From Hordeum vulgare subsp. vulgare (taxonomy: Eukaryota > Streptophyta > Magnoliopsida > Poales > Poaceae), in the NCBI RefSeq assembly GCF_904849725.1, contig NC_058519.1, positions 358,825,974-358,889,973 of the forward strand: a DNA stretch of 64,000 bases. Reading direction: 5' to 3'. The notes under the pieces were generated by a model. That model made no database searches. It was not told where the DNA came from and was given only the letters and a program-made list of their open reading frames with translations. Both the position numbers and the translations under genes were made by a program. The stretch's first letter is position 1; each line of letters starts with the position of its first letter. This document shows, one piece after another, positions 11,328-23,353 of this stretch.

Positions 11328-13234
11328 ACGTGTTCTCACCGACTTTACATTCTTGCTTATGCTTTCACTTTGTTCGTCGGTGTTCACACTTTGCCACTAT
11401 ATCATCCATGCTAGTTTATTTTATTTTTCTCGTTTTCTTTTCGTGTGTCTGTCTAGTTTGAAATAAAAAACAAAAAATATTTTCTTTTTCTTCTTTTGCT
11501 TGTTGGGAGCTTTCCCGTGTAAATAGTTTTCTTTTAATTTGGGTCAAGGTAGAGGATCATGGTTACAATGTTTAGTGGCTCTCGCATGCATACCTGTTTA
11601 GCTCTCAAAGAGCCATATTACTTTGTCTTCTCCTTTGTGTTTGCTTGCAGATTCCATCTTTAGTCCAAGGAATGAGCACGCTTATTATTGTTCACATCGT
11701 TCGGTCGTGCAAGTGAAAGGCAATAATGACGATATATGATGAAGTGACTGAGCCTGGAAAAGCTGGTATGAACTCGATCTATTTTGTTTTTGTAAATATG
11801 ACTAGCTCATCATGCCTGATTCAACTTTGTTGTGATAGAAACATGTTTGCAATGACAACTTAGAGATCATAGTTTCTTATGCCATGCTTACTTAGCTAGG
11901 AGCTTATAATGGTTTGTCTTGGATGCCCACTTGAATTTTGAGATGACTGTGTTGTAGTATGATAGGATAGTATCTTCTTTTGAATGATTCAAGTGGCTTG
12001 ACTTGGCGCATGTTCACGCATGTAGTTGAAACAAAATCAACATAGCCTCTATGATGTTCATGTTCATGGTGATTTATGTCCTATTCATGTTTGCACTCAA
12101 TGTTAGTTAATCTCAATGCATTTTGATGACTGTTGTCGCTCTCTAATTGGTCGCTTCCCGGTCTTTTGCTAGCCTTCACTTGTACTAAGTGGGAATACTG
12201 CTTGTGCATCCACTTCCATAAACCCAAAGTTGTTCCATATGAGTCCACCATACCTACCTATATGCGGTATCTACCTGCCCTTCCAAGTAAATTTGCATGT
12301 GCCACTCTCTAAATCTTCAAGAAATAATCTGTTTTGCATGCCCGAACCGCTCATGTGGTGACAGGGGGCTATCAGTATCTTTCATGCTAAGCGTGTTATC
12401 CTCGATATGTGTTTATTCACTATCATTCAAGAGAAAGGGGCCCATAATTGGAATTCCCACTTCCATGCTCAAATCGAAAAGATAATTGCAAACAAAACTC
12501 CCCTAGGATTGATGTTCGTATGGACGGTACCCGAGGATTCGGGTAGCCGTGGAGTGTGATTGATTGGTGGTGGGGGAATCAAAACTTTACTTTTCTGTTT
12601 GGGAACCGCCTATAGCATGTGTAGCATGGAAGATGTTGAGAACTCTTAGTCATTGCGTTGACAATGAGAGCATGCCACCCAAAATTATTTTCTCTGTTTT
12701 AAAAGCTTGAGCTCGGGCATCTGTGCAAATCAATGCTTCCCTCTGCGAAGGGCCTGTCTATTTATGTTCATGTCGAGTCATCCTCCTCTTATAAAAGCAC
12801 TAATTAGAGAGCACCTCTATCGTTTTTATGCTTCGCTTTTAACTATGTTGAGTATGACAGTGACTGGATCTTCTTTGCCATGAATTACAATGTTTAGTCA
12901 GCCCTTGGTCTTTGAAGGTGCTCGGCATTTATGTTTTGCGATCTCAGAAAGAGCTAGCGAGATACCTTCTGTTCGTACTGCTTCATGTTGTTTTGATTGA
13001 AGTGTTGACATTTGAGGCTTATTATTATTTGCTCGCTAGTTGATTATGCCATTGATATGAGTTTACCGTGAGACCTAGATGTCATTTGCTTATGTGGTTA
13101 GCTTATGATCTTGCTGAAATTCTGGTTATGAGTGAGACATAGTTGCAACAACAAGATCAAACAGAGTTCGTCAAAGTTTTTCTTTTCTCTCTTTCAGTTT
13201 GTCAACTAAATTGCTTGAGGTCAAGCAAGGCTTT
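11328..13234 (+). other. E2 non-coding spacer between internal and 3' PPT
   Basis: About 1.9 kb with no supportable gene. It is collinear with the E8 spacer (22061 down to 20167) including small motifs such as CTTTCACTTTGTTCGTCGGTG and the GGAACCGCCTATAGCATG region. Absent from E5, where a deletion removed it. Confidence 0.8.
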
Positions 13235-13248
13235 AAGCTTGGGGGAGT
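13235..13248 (+). promoter_or_regulatory. 3' polypurine tract (E2)
   Basis: AAGCTTGGGGGAGT immediately precedes LTR start TGATACGTCTCC at 13249. Confidence 0.87.
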
Positions 13249-14680
13249 TGATACGTCTCCGTCGTATCTACTTTTCCGAACTCTTTTGCCCTTGTTTTGG
13301 ACTCTAATTTGCATGATTTGAATGGAACTAACCTAGACTAACGCTATTTTCAGCAGAATTGCCATGGTGTTGTTTTTGTGCAGAAATAAAATTTCTCAGA
13401 ATGACCTGAAAATTTACGGAGATTTTTTTCTGGAATTAATGAAAAATATCTGCGCAAAGATCCACCGGAGGGGGTGAGCGAGTGGGCCACAAGCCCAGGG
13501 GGCACGACCACCCCCTCGCCGCACCGTGAGGGCTTGTGGGGCCCACGAGGCTCCACCACCTCCAATCTCAGCTCTATATATTCCGTTTCGCCCGGAAAAA
13601 AATCAGGGAGAAGGATTCATCGCGTTTTACGATACAGAGACTCCGCCACCTCCTGTTCTTCATCTGGAGGGCAGATCTGGAGTCCGTTCTAGGCTCCGGA
13701 GAGGGGAAATCGTCGCCATCGTCATCATCAACCTTCCTCCATCACCAATTCCATGATGCTCTTCACTGTTCGTGAGTAATCTCATCGTAGGCTTGCTGGA
13801 CGGTGATGAGTTGGATGAGATCTATCATGTAATCGAGTTAGTTTTGACGGGGATTGATCCCTAGTATCCACTATGTTCTGAGATTGATGTTGCTATACTT
13901 TGCCATGCTTAATGCTTATCACTAGGGCCCGAGTGCCATGATTTAAGATATGAACCTATTATGTTGTCGCCACATATGTGTGTTTTAGATCCGATCTTGC
14001 AAGTTGTAGTCACCTACTATGTGTTATGACCCGGCAACCCCGGAGTGACAATAGCCGGAACCACTCCCGGAGATGACCATAGTATGAGGAGTTCATGTTA
14101 TCACCACGTGTTAATGCGTTGGTCCGGTTCTTTATTAAAAGGAGAACCTTAATATCCCGTAGTTTCCATTAGGACCCCGCTGCCACGGGAGGGATGGACA
14201 ATAGATGTCATGCAAGTTCTTTTCCCTAAGAAAGTATTACTACATACGGAATACATGCCTACATTAGATTGACGAACTAGAGCTAGTTACTTATCTCTCC
14301 GTGTTATAACTGTTGCATGATGAATAGCATCCGGCATAATCATCCATCACCGATCCAATGCCTACGAGTCTTTTACTACTGGTCCTTGCTATGTTACTTT
14401 GCTGCTACTTCTGTCACTTCTGCTACTGTTACTCTGCTGCTACCGTTGTTACTGTTGCTACTGTTGCTACTGCTGTTACTGTTGCTACTGCTGCTTCCAT
14501 ACCACCTTGCTACTGATACTTTGCTGCAGACACTAAATCTTTCAGGTGTGGTTGAATTGACAACTCAACTGCTAATACTTGAGAATATTCTTTCACTTCC
14601 CCTTGAGTCGAATCAATAAATTTGGGTTGAATACTCTACCCTCGAAAACTGTTGCGATCCCCTATACTTGAGGGTTATCA
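13249..14680 (+). repeat. 3' LTR of E2 (1432 bp)
   Basis: TGATACGTCTCCGTCGTATC to GAGGGTTATCA. It has a strong inverted repeat GTGGGCCACAAGCCC / GGGCTTGTGGGGCCCAC (13482-13546), a TATA box TATATAT at 13575-13581, and a CTGTTGCTACTG microsatellite at about 14383-14500. Its downstream part matches the 5' LTR remnant at 5594-6639. No primer-site relic inside, unlike E1, E6, E7 and E8. Confidence 0.9.
13575..13581 (+). promoter_or_regulatory. TATA box of E2 LTR
   Basis: TATATAT 29 bp after the GC-rich inverted repeat; E6 has TATAAG at the equivalent place (51037). Confidence 0.6.
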
Positions 14681-17600
14681 GCCACCTAGCTACAAAAGCT
14701 TTGTGATGAACTATAACATTTAAAGGATAAAAAAATAGTCACCAACTGTTTGTGATGCTGAAAGTTGGTGAGTCAGAAATTTATAAGGAGCATCAAGTGT
14801 TGATGGTCAATAAAACCACTAGTTTCAAGAAGAATGGCAAGGGCAAGAAGGGAAACTCTAATAAGAGTGGCAAAGCAGTTGCTCCTCCCATGAAGAAACC
14901 CAAGGCTGGACCCAAGCTAGAAATTGAGTGCTTTCATTGCAAGGGGACTACCACTGGAAGCGGAATTTCCCCAAGTATCTGGCCGACAAGAAGGAGGCCA
15001 ACACCAAACAAGGTATATATGATATGCATGTTATTGATGTGTACCTTACCAACTCTCGTTGTAGTGCGTAGGTATTTGATACCAGTTCGGTTGCTCAATT
15101 TGCAACTCAAAGCAGGAACTACGAAATAGAAGCAGGTTGGTGAAGGATGAAGTGACGATGCGCACGGGAAATGGTTCCATGGTTGATGTGATCGCTGTCG
15201 GCATGCTTGCTCTTTGATTACCATCACCATTAGTGATGAATCTGAATAATTGTTATTTAGTGCCTGCTTTGAGCATGAACATTATATCTGGATCTTGTTT
15301 GATGCGAGACGGTTACTCATTTAAATCAGAGAATAATGGTTGTTCTATTTATATGAGTAATATCTTTTGTGGGCATGCACCTAATGTGAGGGGTTTATTC
15401 TTATTGAATCTCGATACAGATGACACACATGTTCATAACATTGATGCCAAAAGATGTAGAGTTGATAAGGATAGTACCACTTAGGTCATATTGGTGTAAA
15501 ACGCATGAAGAAACTCCATGCTGGTGGAATTCTGGAGTCACTTGATTTTGAGTCACTTGACACATGTGAACCATGCCTCATGGACAAGATGACTAAAACT
15601 CCGTTCTCCGGAACAATGGATCATGCAAGTGACTTATTGGAAATCATACATACTTATGTGTGCGGTCTAATGAGCATCGAGGCGCGCGGTGGATATCGTT
15701 ATTTTCTCTCCTTCACCGATGAATTAAGTAGATATCGGTATATTTAGTTAATGAAACACAAGTCTGAAACGTTTGAAAAGTTCAAGCAATTTTTATAGTG
15801 AAGTTGAGAATCATCATAACAATAAGATTAAATTCCAATGATCTGATCGTGGAGGAGAATTTTTGAGCTATGAGTTTGGCACTCACCTTAGACAATGTGG
15901 AATTGTTTCACAGTTGACGCCGCGTGTAACACCACAACGTAATGGTGTGTCCGAACATCGTAATCGAACCTTATTAGATATGGTGCGTTCTACATTTATG
16001 TCTCTTGCCAATTTGCCACTATCGTTTTGGGGTTATGCGTGAGGGATAGCTGCATTAACTTTAAATAGGGCACCATCTAAATCCGTTGAGACGACGCCGT
16101 ATGAACTATGGTTTAGCAAGGAACCAAAGTTGTCATTTTCTTAAGTTTGGGGATGCGATGCTTATGTCAAAAAGCTTTACCCACAAAAGCTCGAACCCAA
16201 AGCGGGGAAATGTGTCTACATAGGATACCCAAAAGAGATGGTTGGGTATACCTTCTATCTCAGATCCGAAGGCAAAGTGTTTGTCTCTAAGAACGGAACA
16301 TTTCCTGAGAAAGAGTTTCTCCCAAAAGAATTGAGTGGGAGGAAGATAAAACTTGATGAGGTTATTGAACCTTTACTTCAACCAGAGCGTAGCGCAATGC
16401 AGAAAAATGTTTCTATGGAGCCTACATCAGTTGAAGAGGAAGCTTATGATGATGATCATGGAGCTTCGGATCAAGTTACTATCGAACCTCGTAGGTCGAC
16501 AAGGGCACGCAGTGCTCCTGAGTGGTATCGTAACCCTGTCTTAACAATCATGTTGTTGGACAACAATGAACCTACGAGCTATGGAGAAGCGATGGTGGGC
16601 CTGGATTCCAACAAATGGTTAGAGGCCATGAAATCCGAGATAGGATCCATGTATGAAAACAAAGTATGGACTTTGGAAGTATTACCTGAAGGGCGAAAGG
16701 CCATTCAGAATAAATGGATCTTTAAGAAGAAGACGGACGCGGACGGTAATGTCACCGTCTATAAAGCTTGACTTGCGGCAAAAGTTTTTTCACAAGTTCA
16801 AGGAGTTGACTATGATGAGACTTTGTCACCCGTAGCGATGCTTAAGTCATCAGAATCATGTTAACAATAGCTGCATTTTTCGATTATGAAATTTGGCACA
16901 TGGATGTCAAAACAGTGTTCCTTAACTATTTCCTTAAGGAAGAGTTGTATATGATGTAACCAGAAGGTTTTGTCAATCCAGAGAATGTTGACAAAGTATG
17001 CAAGCTCCAGCGATCCATTTATGGACTCGTGCAAGCATCTCGAAGTTGGAATCAGCGCTTTGATGAGGTGATCAAAGCGTTTGGGTTTATACAAGTTTAT
17101 GGAGAAGCTTGTATTTACAAGAAAGTAAATGGGAGATCTATATAATTTCTAATATTATATGTGGATGACATATTGCTGATTGGAAACAATATATAATTTT
17201 TGGGAAGCATAAAGGAATATTTGAACAAGGGTTTTTCAATGAAGGACCTAGGGGAAGCTTCTTTCATATTAGGCATCAAGATCTATAGAGAACGAGATGC
17301 TTAATAGGACTTTCATAGAGCACATACCTTGACAAAGTTTTGAAGAAGTTCAAAATGAATCTGTCCAAGAAAGGATTCTTGCATGTATTGCAAGGTGTGA
17401 AGTTGAGTAAGACTCAATGCCTAGTGACTCCAGAAGATAGAGAGAAGATGATTGTCGTCCCCTATGCTTCTGCCATAGGCTCTATCAAGTATGCAATGTT
17501 GTGCACAAGACCTGATGTCTGCCTTGCCATAAGTATGGCCGGAAGGTTTCAAAGTGATCCACGAATGGAACACCAGATAACAGTCAAGAATATCCTTAAG

Positions 17601-17929
17601 TACCTCAAATGGACTAAGAAATGTTTCTCGTTTATGGAGATCATCAAGAGCTCGTCGTAAAGGGTTACGCCAATGCAAGCTTTGACACTGATCCGGATGA
17701 CTCTAACTCTCGAACCGGATACATATATATTCTCAATGGGGGAGCGGTAAGTTGGTGCAGTTCCAAGCAAAGCATGGTAGTTGAGTCTACATGCGAAGCG
17801 GAGTACATACCTTCCTTGGAGGTGTCCAAGGACGGTGTCTGGATGAAGGAGTTCATGACGGATCTTGGAGTCGTGCCTAGTACACTGGATCCAATGACTT
17901 TGTTGTATGACAACAGTGGTGTTGTAGCT
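14681..17929 (+). pseudogene. Copia gag-pol of E4, first part
   Basis: Read in shifting frames: gag (PPSYKSF; basic GKGKKGN), a zinc knuckle CFHC followed by a frameshift and with the last Cys replaced by Phe, a protease remnant VFDTSS, the GAG-pre-integrase region (15233-15484), integrase (15505-16150), the RRSTR linker, reverse transcriptase with YVDD at 17158-17169, and RNase H up to the E3 insertion. The first integrase catalytic Asp is Tyr (codon 15655-15657, HTYVCG). Other stops occur near 15748, 16040, 16144, 16770 and 16960. The element cannot transpose by itself. The frame continues at 38042 after the TAGCT duplication. Confidence 0.9.
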
Positions 17930-18459
17930 TGATACGTCCATTTTGCATCATGCTTTCATGTTGATATTTATCGCTTTTTGGGCTGTTATTACACTTCATG
18001 GTACAATACTTATGCCTTTTATCTCTTATTTTGCAAGGTTTACATGAAGAGGGAGAATGCCGACAGCTGGAATTCTGGCCTGAAAAAGGAGCAAGTTTGA
18101 GACACCTATTCTGCGCAACTCCAAAAGCCGTGAAAATCAACGAGCATTTTTTTGGGATTTATAAAAAATACTAGGTCGAAGAAGTACTAGAGGGGCGCCA
18201 GCAGGAGGACACAAGCCTGCTAGGCGCGGCCTCCCCCCTGGCCGCGCCTAGGGGGCTTGTGGGCCCCTAGCTGGCCCTTTGGCCCCCCTCTTTTGCTACA
18301 AGAAGGGTTTCATTCCAGAAAAATAAGGAGGAGGCTTTTCGGAGGATTCGCCGCCGCCACGAGGCAGAACTTGAGTAGAACCAATCTAGAGCTCCGGCAG
18401 GACGATCCTGCCAGGGAAACTTCCCTCCCGGAGGGGGAAATCATCGACATCGTCATCAC
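17930..18459 (+). repeat. 5' LTR of E3, first segment
   Basis: Matches the 3' LTR from 36567 until E8 interrupts after GTCATCAC. It contains the GC-rich inverted repeat CACAAGCCTGC / GGGGGCTTGTGGG at about 18209-18263. No clear TATA follows. The last five bases (ATCAC) are the E8 target site. Confidence 0.9.
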
Positions 18460-20152
18460 TGCTGACGTGCAACTATCCATGACTTGATGCCTTCACGGCA
18501 ACTGAGCCAGAAAAGAGCTTGTTCCCATTGCTCAACAATTAGCAAATGTCTTGCAATGGCCCACCAGCACGTGGGATCGCGACAGTTTTCGAGGGTAGAG
18601 TATTCAACCCAAATTTGTTGGTTCGCACGACGGGAAGTGAAAGAATATTCTCATGTATTAGCAGCTGAATGTGTCAGATTCAACCACACCTGAAAGATTA
18701 GTATATGCAAGCAAAGTAGTATGATAGCAATGATGCCAGAAACGATCTGTTGACGGTAGACTATTCCTAACTGTTGTATCAATGGCGCTAGTAAGTTGCC
18801 AGTGGACGGGAAATAGTCTTTCCCGGCGACGGTGCTAGAGAAAGTATTGTAGCAGGTAGCAGCAGTGTAACGAGTAACAACAGTGGCAAGGAACAGCAGT
18901 AGTGACAACAGTAGCAAGTAGCAACAGTAGCAAGTAACAACAGTAGTGACAGCAGTAGCAAGTTACAACAGCAGCAAGTAACAGTAGTAGCAACAGTAGT
19001 GGCAGCAGCAGAGCCAAACAAGTAACAGCAGCAGCAAGACAAACTCGTAGGCAATGGGTCGGTAATTCGTTGGATGACATTCATCATGCAATAGTTATAA
19101 CACAGAGAGATATGTGGCTAGCTCCCGTTCGTCAATGTGATGTAGGCATGCATTCCGTGTGTAGTCATACGTGCTTAGGGAAAAGAACTTGCATGACATC
19201 TATTGTCCATCCCTCCCATGGCAGCGGGGTCCAAATGGATACTACGGGATATTAAGGTTCTCCTTTGAATAAAGAACCGGACCAACGCATTAGCACTTGG
19301 TGAACACATGAACTCCTCAAACTATGGTCATCACCGGGACCGGTTCCGGTTATTGTCACTCCGGGGTTGCCGGGTCATAACACATAGTAGGTAACTACAA
19401 CTTGCAAGATGAGATCTAAAACACACATATATTGGTGAAAACATAATAATTTCAGATCTGAAATCATGGCACTCGGACCCTAGTGACAAGCATTAAGCAT
19501 GTTAAAGTAGGAGCAACATCAATCTCAGAACATAGTGGGTACTAGGGATCAATCCCCGTCAAAACTAACTCGATTACATGATAGATCTCATCCTACTCAT
19601 CACCGCCCAGTGAGCCTACGCATAGATTACTCACGAACGATGAAGAGCTTCATGGAATTGGAGAGGGAAGAAGGTTGATGATGACGATGGCGACGATCTC
19701 CTTGGTCCGGAGCCCAAAACGGACTCCAGATCTACCCTCCACATGAAGAACAGGATGTGGCGGCGCCTCCGTATCGCAAACGCGATGAAATCTTCTCTCT
19801 TGATTTTTTCGGGATGAAAGGGAATAAATAGCGCTGGAGTTGGGGGCGGCAGAGCCACGTGGGCCCCACAAGCTTGGTTGCCACGACCAGGGGCCCGCGG
19901 TGATAGGGCTTGTGGCCCACTCGCGCGTCCCCTCTGGTGGATCTTTGCGCAGGTCTTTTTCATATTTTCCAGAAATATTCTCCGTAAATTTTCAGGACGT
20001 TCCAAGAACTTTCATTTCTGCACAAAAACAATACCATGGCAATTGTGCTGAAAACAGCGTCAGTCTGGGTTAGTTCCATTCAAATCATGCAAATTAGAGT
20101 CCAAGACAAGGGCAAAAGAGTTTGGAAAAATAGATACGATGGTGACGTATGA
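18460..20152 (-). repeat. 3' LTR of E8 (1693 bp)
   Basis: On the minus strand it starts at 20152 (first bases TC rather than TG, a mutation) and ends CGTCAGCA at 18460. It is about 250 bp longer than the E2 LTR because its 3' end carries an extra segment containing a primer-site relic (TGGCTCAGTTGCCGTGAAG, 18509-18491). Microsatellite at about 18840-19040; TATA-like CTATTTATT on the minus strand near 19827. Confidence 0.88.
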
Positions 20153-20166
20153 ACTCCCCCAAGCTT
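20153..20166 (-). promoter_or_regulatory. 3' polypurine tract (E8)
   Basis: Minus-strand AAGCTTGGGGGAGT abutting the LTR; identical to the E2 PPT. Confidence 0.85.
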
Positions 20167-22061
20167 AAAACCTTGCTTGTCCTCAAGCAACTCAGTTGAC
20201 AAACTGAAAGAGAAAGAAAAACTTTGACAAACTCTGTTTGATCTTGTTGTTGCAACTATGTCTAACTCATAACCAGAATTTCAGCAAGATCACAAGTTAA
20301 CCACATAAGCAAGTGACACAAAGGTCTCACGGTAAACTAATATCAATGGCATAATCAGCTTTCGAGCAAATAATAATGAGTTTCAGATACCAACAATTCA
20401 ATCAAAACAAGCATGAAGCAATATGAATAGGTGGTATCTCGCTAGCTCTTTCTGAGACCGCAAAACATAAATGCAGAGCACTTTCAAATATCAAGGGCTG
20501 ACTAAACATTGTAATTCATAGCAACGAAGATCCAGTCATAGTCATACTCAATATCAATCAAAAGCAAAGCATAAAAATGACAGAGGTGCTCTCTAATTGG
20601 TGCTTATATAAGAAGAGGATCACTCAATAGGAACATAAATAGACATGCCCTTCGCAGAGGGAAGCATTGATTTGCAGAGGTGCCAGAGCTCAAGCTTTGA
20701 AAACAGAGATAATAATTTTGGGTGGCATGCTTTCATTGTCAACACAATGACCAAGGATTCTCAATAGCTTCCATGCTATTCATGCTATAGGCGGTTCCCA
20801 AACAGAAAAGTAAAGTTTTAACTCCCCCACCACGAATCAATCACACTCCACGGCTAGCCGAATTCTCGGGTACCGTCCATACTAACATCAATCCGGGGGG
20901 ATTCTTGTTTTACAATTATGTTTTTGATTTAAGCGTGGAACTGGGCATTCCAATTACCGGCCCCTTTCTCGTGAATGATAGTGAATAAACACATGTCGAG
21001 GATAACACGTCTAACATGGAAGATACCAATAGCCCCCTGTCACCACATGAGTGGTTCGGGCATGCAAAACAGATTATTTCTTGAAGGTTTAGAGAATGGC
21101 ACATGCAAATTTACTTGGAACGGCACGTAGATACCACAAATAGGTAGGTATGGTGGACTCTCATGGAAAAATTTTTGGGTTTACGGAAGTGGATGCACAA
21201 GCAGTATTCTGCTTAGTACAAGTGAAGGCTAGCAAAAGACTGGGAAGCGACCAACTAGAGAGCGACAACAGTCATCAAGATGCAATGAGTTTGACTAACA
21301 TGGAGTGCAAGCATGAACATGATATAAATCACCATGGACACAAACATCATAGAGGCTATGTTGATTTTGTTTCAACTACATGCATGAACATGCGCCAAGT
21401 CAAGCCACTTGAATCATTCAAAAGAGAATGCCATCCTATCATACTACATCATAGTCATCTCAAAATCTATGTTGGCATTCAAGACAAACCATTATAAGCT
21501 CCTAGCTAATTAAGCATGGCATCAGAAACTATGATCTCTAAGTTGTCATTGCAAACTTGGTTCTCTCTCAACAAAGCTGAATCTCGAACGACTAGCTAGT
21601 CATATTTACAAAAACAAAATAGATAGAGTTCATACCAGCTTTTCCAATCTCAGTCACTTCATCATATATCGTCATTATTGCCTTTCACTTGCACGATCGA
21701 ACGATGTGAACAATAATAAGAGTGCTCGTGCATTGGACTAAGCTGAAATCTGCAGGCAAACACAAAGGAGAAGACAAAGTAATATGGCTCTTTGAAAGCT
21801 AAACAGGTATGCATGCAAGAGCCACTAAACATTGTAACCAATATCTTCTACCCTGACCCAAAGAAAAAGAAAACTATTTACACGGGAAGCTCCCAACAAG
21901 CAAACGAAGAAAGGAAAATCTTTTTGGGTGTTCTAAAAAGGACACAAAACAAGAAAACAAGAAAATAAAATAAACTAGCATCGATAATACAGTGGCAAAG
22001 TGTAAACACCGACTAACAAAGTGAAAGCATAAACATGAATGTAAAGTTGGTGCAAACACGT
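20167..22061 (-). other. E8 non-coding spacer
   Basis: About 1.9 kb homologous to the E2 spacer 11328-13234 in reverse orientation, with no supportable gene. Ends at the internal PPT-like tract AAGATTGGGGGAGT (minus strand, 22075-22062; one mismatch to the 3' PPT). Confidence 0.8.
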
Positions 22062-22075
22062 ACTCCCCCAATCTT
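22062..22075 (-). repeat. internal PPT-like tract after ORF2 (E8)
   Basis: Minus-strand AAGATTGGGGGAGT, about 25 nt beyond the PWE codons that end ORF2 in relatives; 13 of 14 bases equal the element's own 3' PPT. Confidence 0.6.
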
Positions 22076-22099
22076 AGGCTTTTGTCCTAGCTTGGTGTA

Positions 22100-23119
22100 C
22101 TCCCAAGGACGGTCCTGGCGAAACCCAAAATCATAATCGGGGTTATACGGGAGCGCTGCAGCCACTGCCTGAATAGCTGCCTCACGGAGACGAGCAGCTG
22201 TCGCCTCCCTCTCATACTCCTCTGCCTCTCCTATGGTTATGTAGTATCTCCGTTTTACCTAAAAGTCAAAGAAAGCAGGAGCAGGAAGGGTAATATGTAA
22301 AACACGCTGCCGGTTAAATATCAATCGGTATAGGAGGGATCCATCTTTCCTCTCAAGGAACTGGTAGCGTGTCATGGCGACGTGGTCAAGGAAAGCTGTA
22401 TGGAGCAGGGGATCTCCTGCGCGGATGGGTACTCCAAGAAAATTTGCTATGCGAGTGGCATAGATGCCGCCAAAGAAATCCCCATCAATATCATTCTTAT
22501 TCATCCTCCTTGCTATAATAGCTCCCATGTTGAAGATTTTATCACCCGTCACTGCGCTCTTAAGGATACTAAGGTCGAATGCGCATAGGTGACAATGTTC
22601 AACCTTGCCGTTAATGCATCTACCTATGAAGAGGGAAAAGTAGTGCAAGGCAGGGAAATGAATGCTTCCTATGGTAGCTTGTGTGATGTCTCTAGTTTCT
22701 CCAACAGTTATACTAGAGACAAAATCTCTAACTGAAGACTTAGCAGGATCTTTAAGATTACCTCCATCGGGTATCTTGCAAATCTTATTGAAATCCTCCA
22801 AATCCATGGCATATGATTTATCATACAGATCAAACAGTATGGATGAGTCACGGCCAACTAAAAATTTAAATCTACGCACGAAAGAGGCAGTGAGCAAAGC
22901 ATACTGTTCACATTTATCTGAGAGGAATTCTTCTAACCCGGCATTGCGGACAAGTGTATCAAACTCATCCTTCAAGCCTGCTTCGATCATGAACTCATCG
23001 GAAGGCCATTCACATGGTTGTACCGGTGCGTCCCTTAGTTGATAAGGATCGGGCTCCCGAATAGAAAGACGGGGGTCCTTCTTACTTGAGGAACCACCAT
23101 GAAACTTCCTCCTGAACAT
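22100..23119 (-). pseudogene. ORF2 of E8, divergent type (MFRRKFHGGSSS)
   Basis: The chosen ATG (23119) is 12 nt after a predicted splice acceptor and gives MFRRKFHGGSSSKK. The frame is open for 286 codons to TAG at 22261-22259; reading on in the same frame gives an acidic/Ala-rich tail to the PWE codons at 22108-22100, so the TAG is probably premature. Residues align in pattern with ORF2 of E2 (CEWPSDEFMIEAG, SDKCEQYALLTASFVRRF, SIHFPALHYFSLFIG, FFGGIYATRIA, ITLPAPAFF) but with low identity, although the surrounding non-coding DNA is similar. Probable ATHILA ORF-1-like protein, function unknown. Best-preserved ORF2 in the window. Confidence 0.65.
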
Positions 23120-23131
23120 AATTTCTTTTTG

Positions 23132-23353
23132 CTGAAAATTTTGAATTTCAAGAGAAAAGTGAATAAAGACCAACCACACCTTGTAGCAACTACTCCTACT
23201 AGTGCCTAGAGACCGTATCATGCGCTAAAACTACTTGGGACCAGCTAAAATCAACATTTCAAGCTCAAGAACAGGGTCACCAAGGTAGCAACAATATGCG
23301 AAGGATAAATCACTAGAGTAGAAACTAATTGGACCAGTGGAGGAGTCACTTAC
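23132..23353 (-). other. predicted 5' UTR intron before ORF2 (E8)
   Basis: Minus-strand donor TTG/GTAAGTGA at 23353, acceptor AAATTTTCAG at 23132; 222 nt. Same donor context as E2 and E6 even though the ORF2 it serves is different. Confidence 0.6.

Larger units (their letters stand above)
5594..14680 (+). mobile_element. E2: non-autonomous Gypsy element (Sabrina-like), 5' end cut by E1
   Basis: Layout: 5' LTR remnant, PBS, gag-protease, LTR-like internal module, ORF2, internal PPT-like tract, spacer, PPT, 3' LTR. No reverse transcriptase, RNase H or integrase lies between protease and ORF2, as in E5, E6 and E8. E2 is inserted in the gag of the Copia element E4: the Copia frame (PPSYKSFVMNYN) starts right after 14680. 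The right target-site copy is GCCAC (14681-14685); the left one lies outside the window. Family name from memory. Confidence 0.88.

Noticed and set aside
14317..14619. Leucine-rich ORFs, also at 6303, 18788, 27039, 43786, 50000 and 51216
   Set aside because: They are translations of the LTR CTGTTGCTACTG microsatellite; no start context and no conservation as protein.
17877..18140. ORFs spanning the E4/E3 border
   Set aside because: They cross a proven insertion junction (TAGCT) and are artefacts of it.
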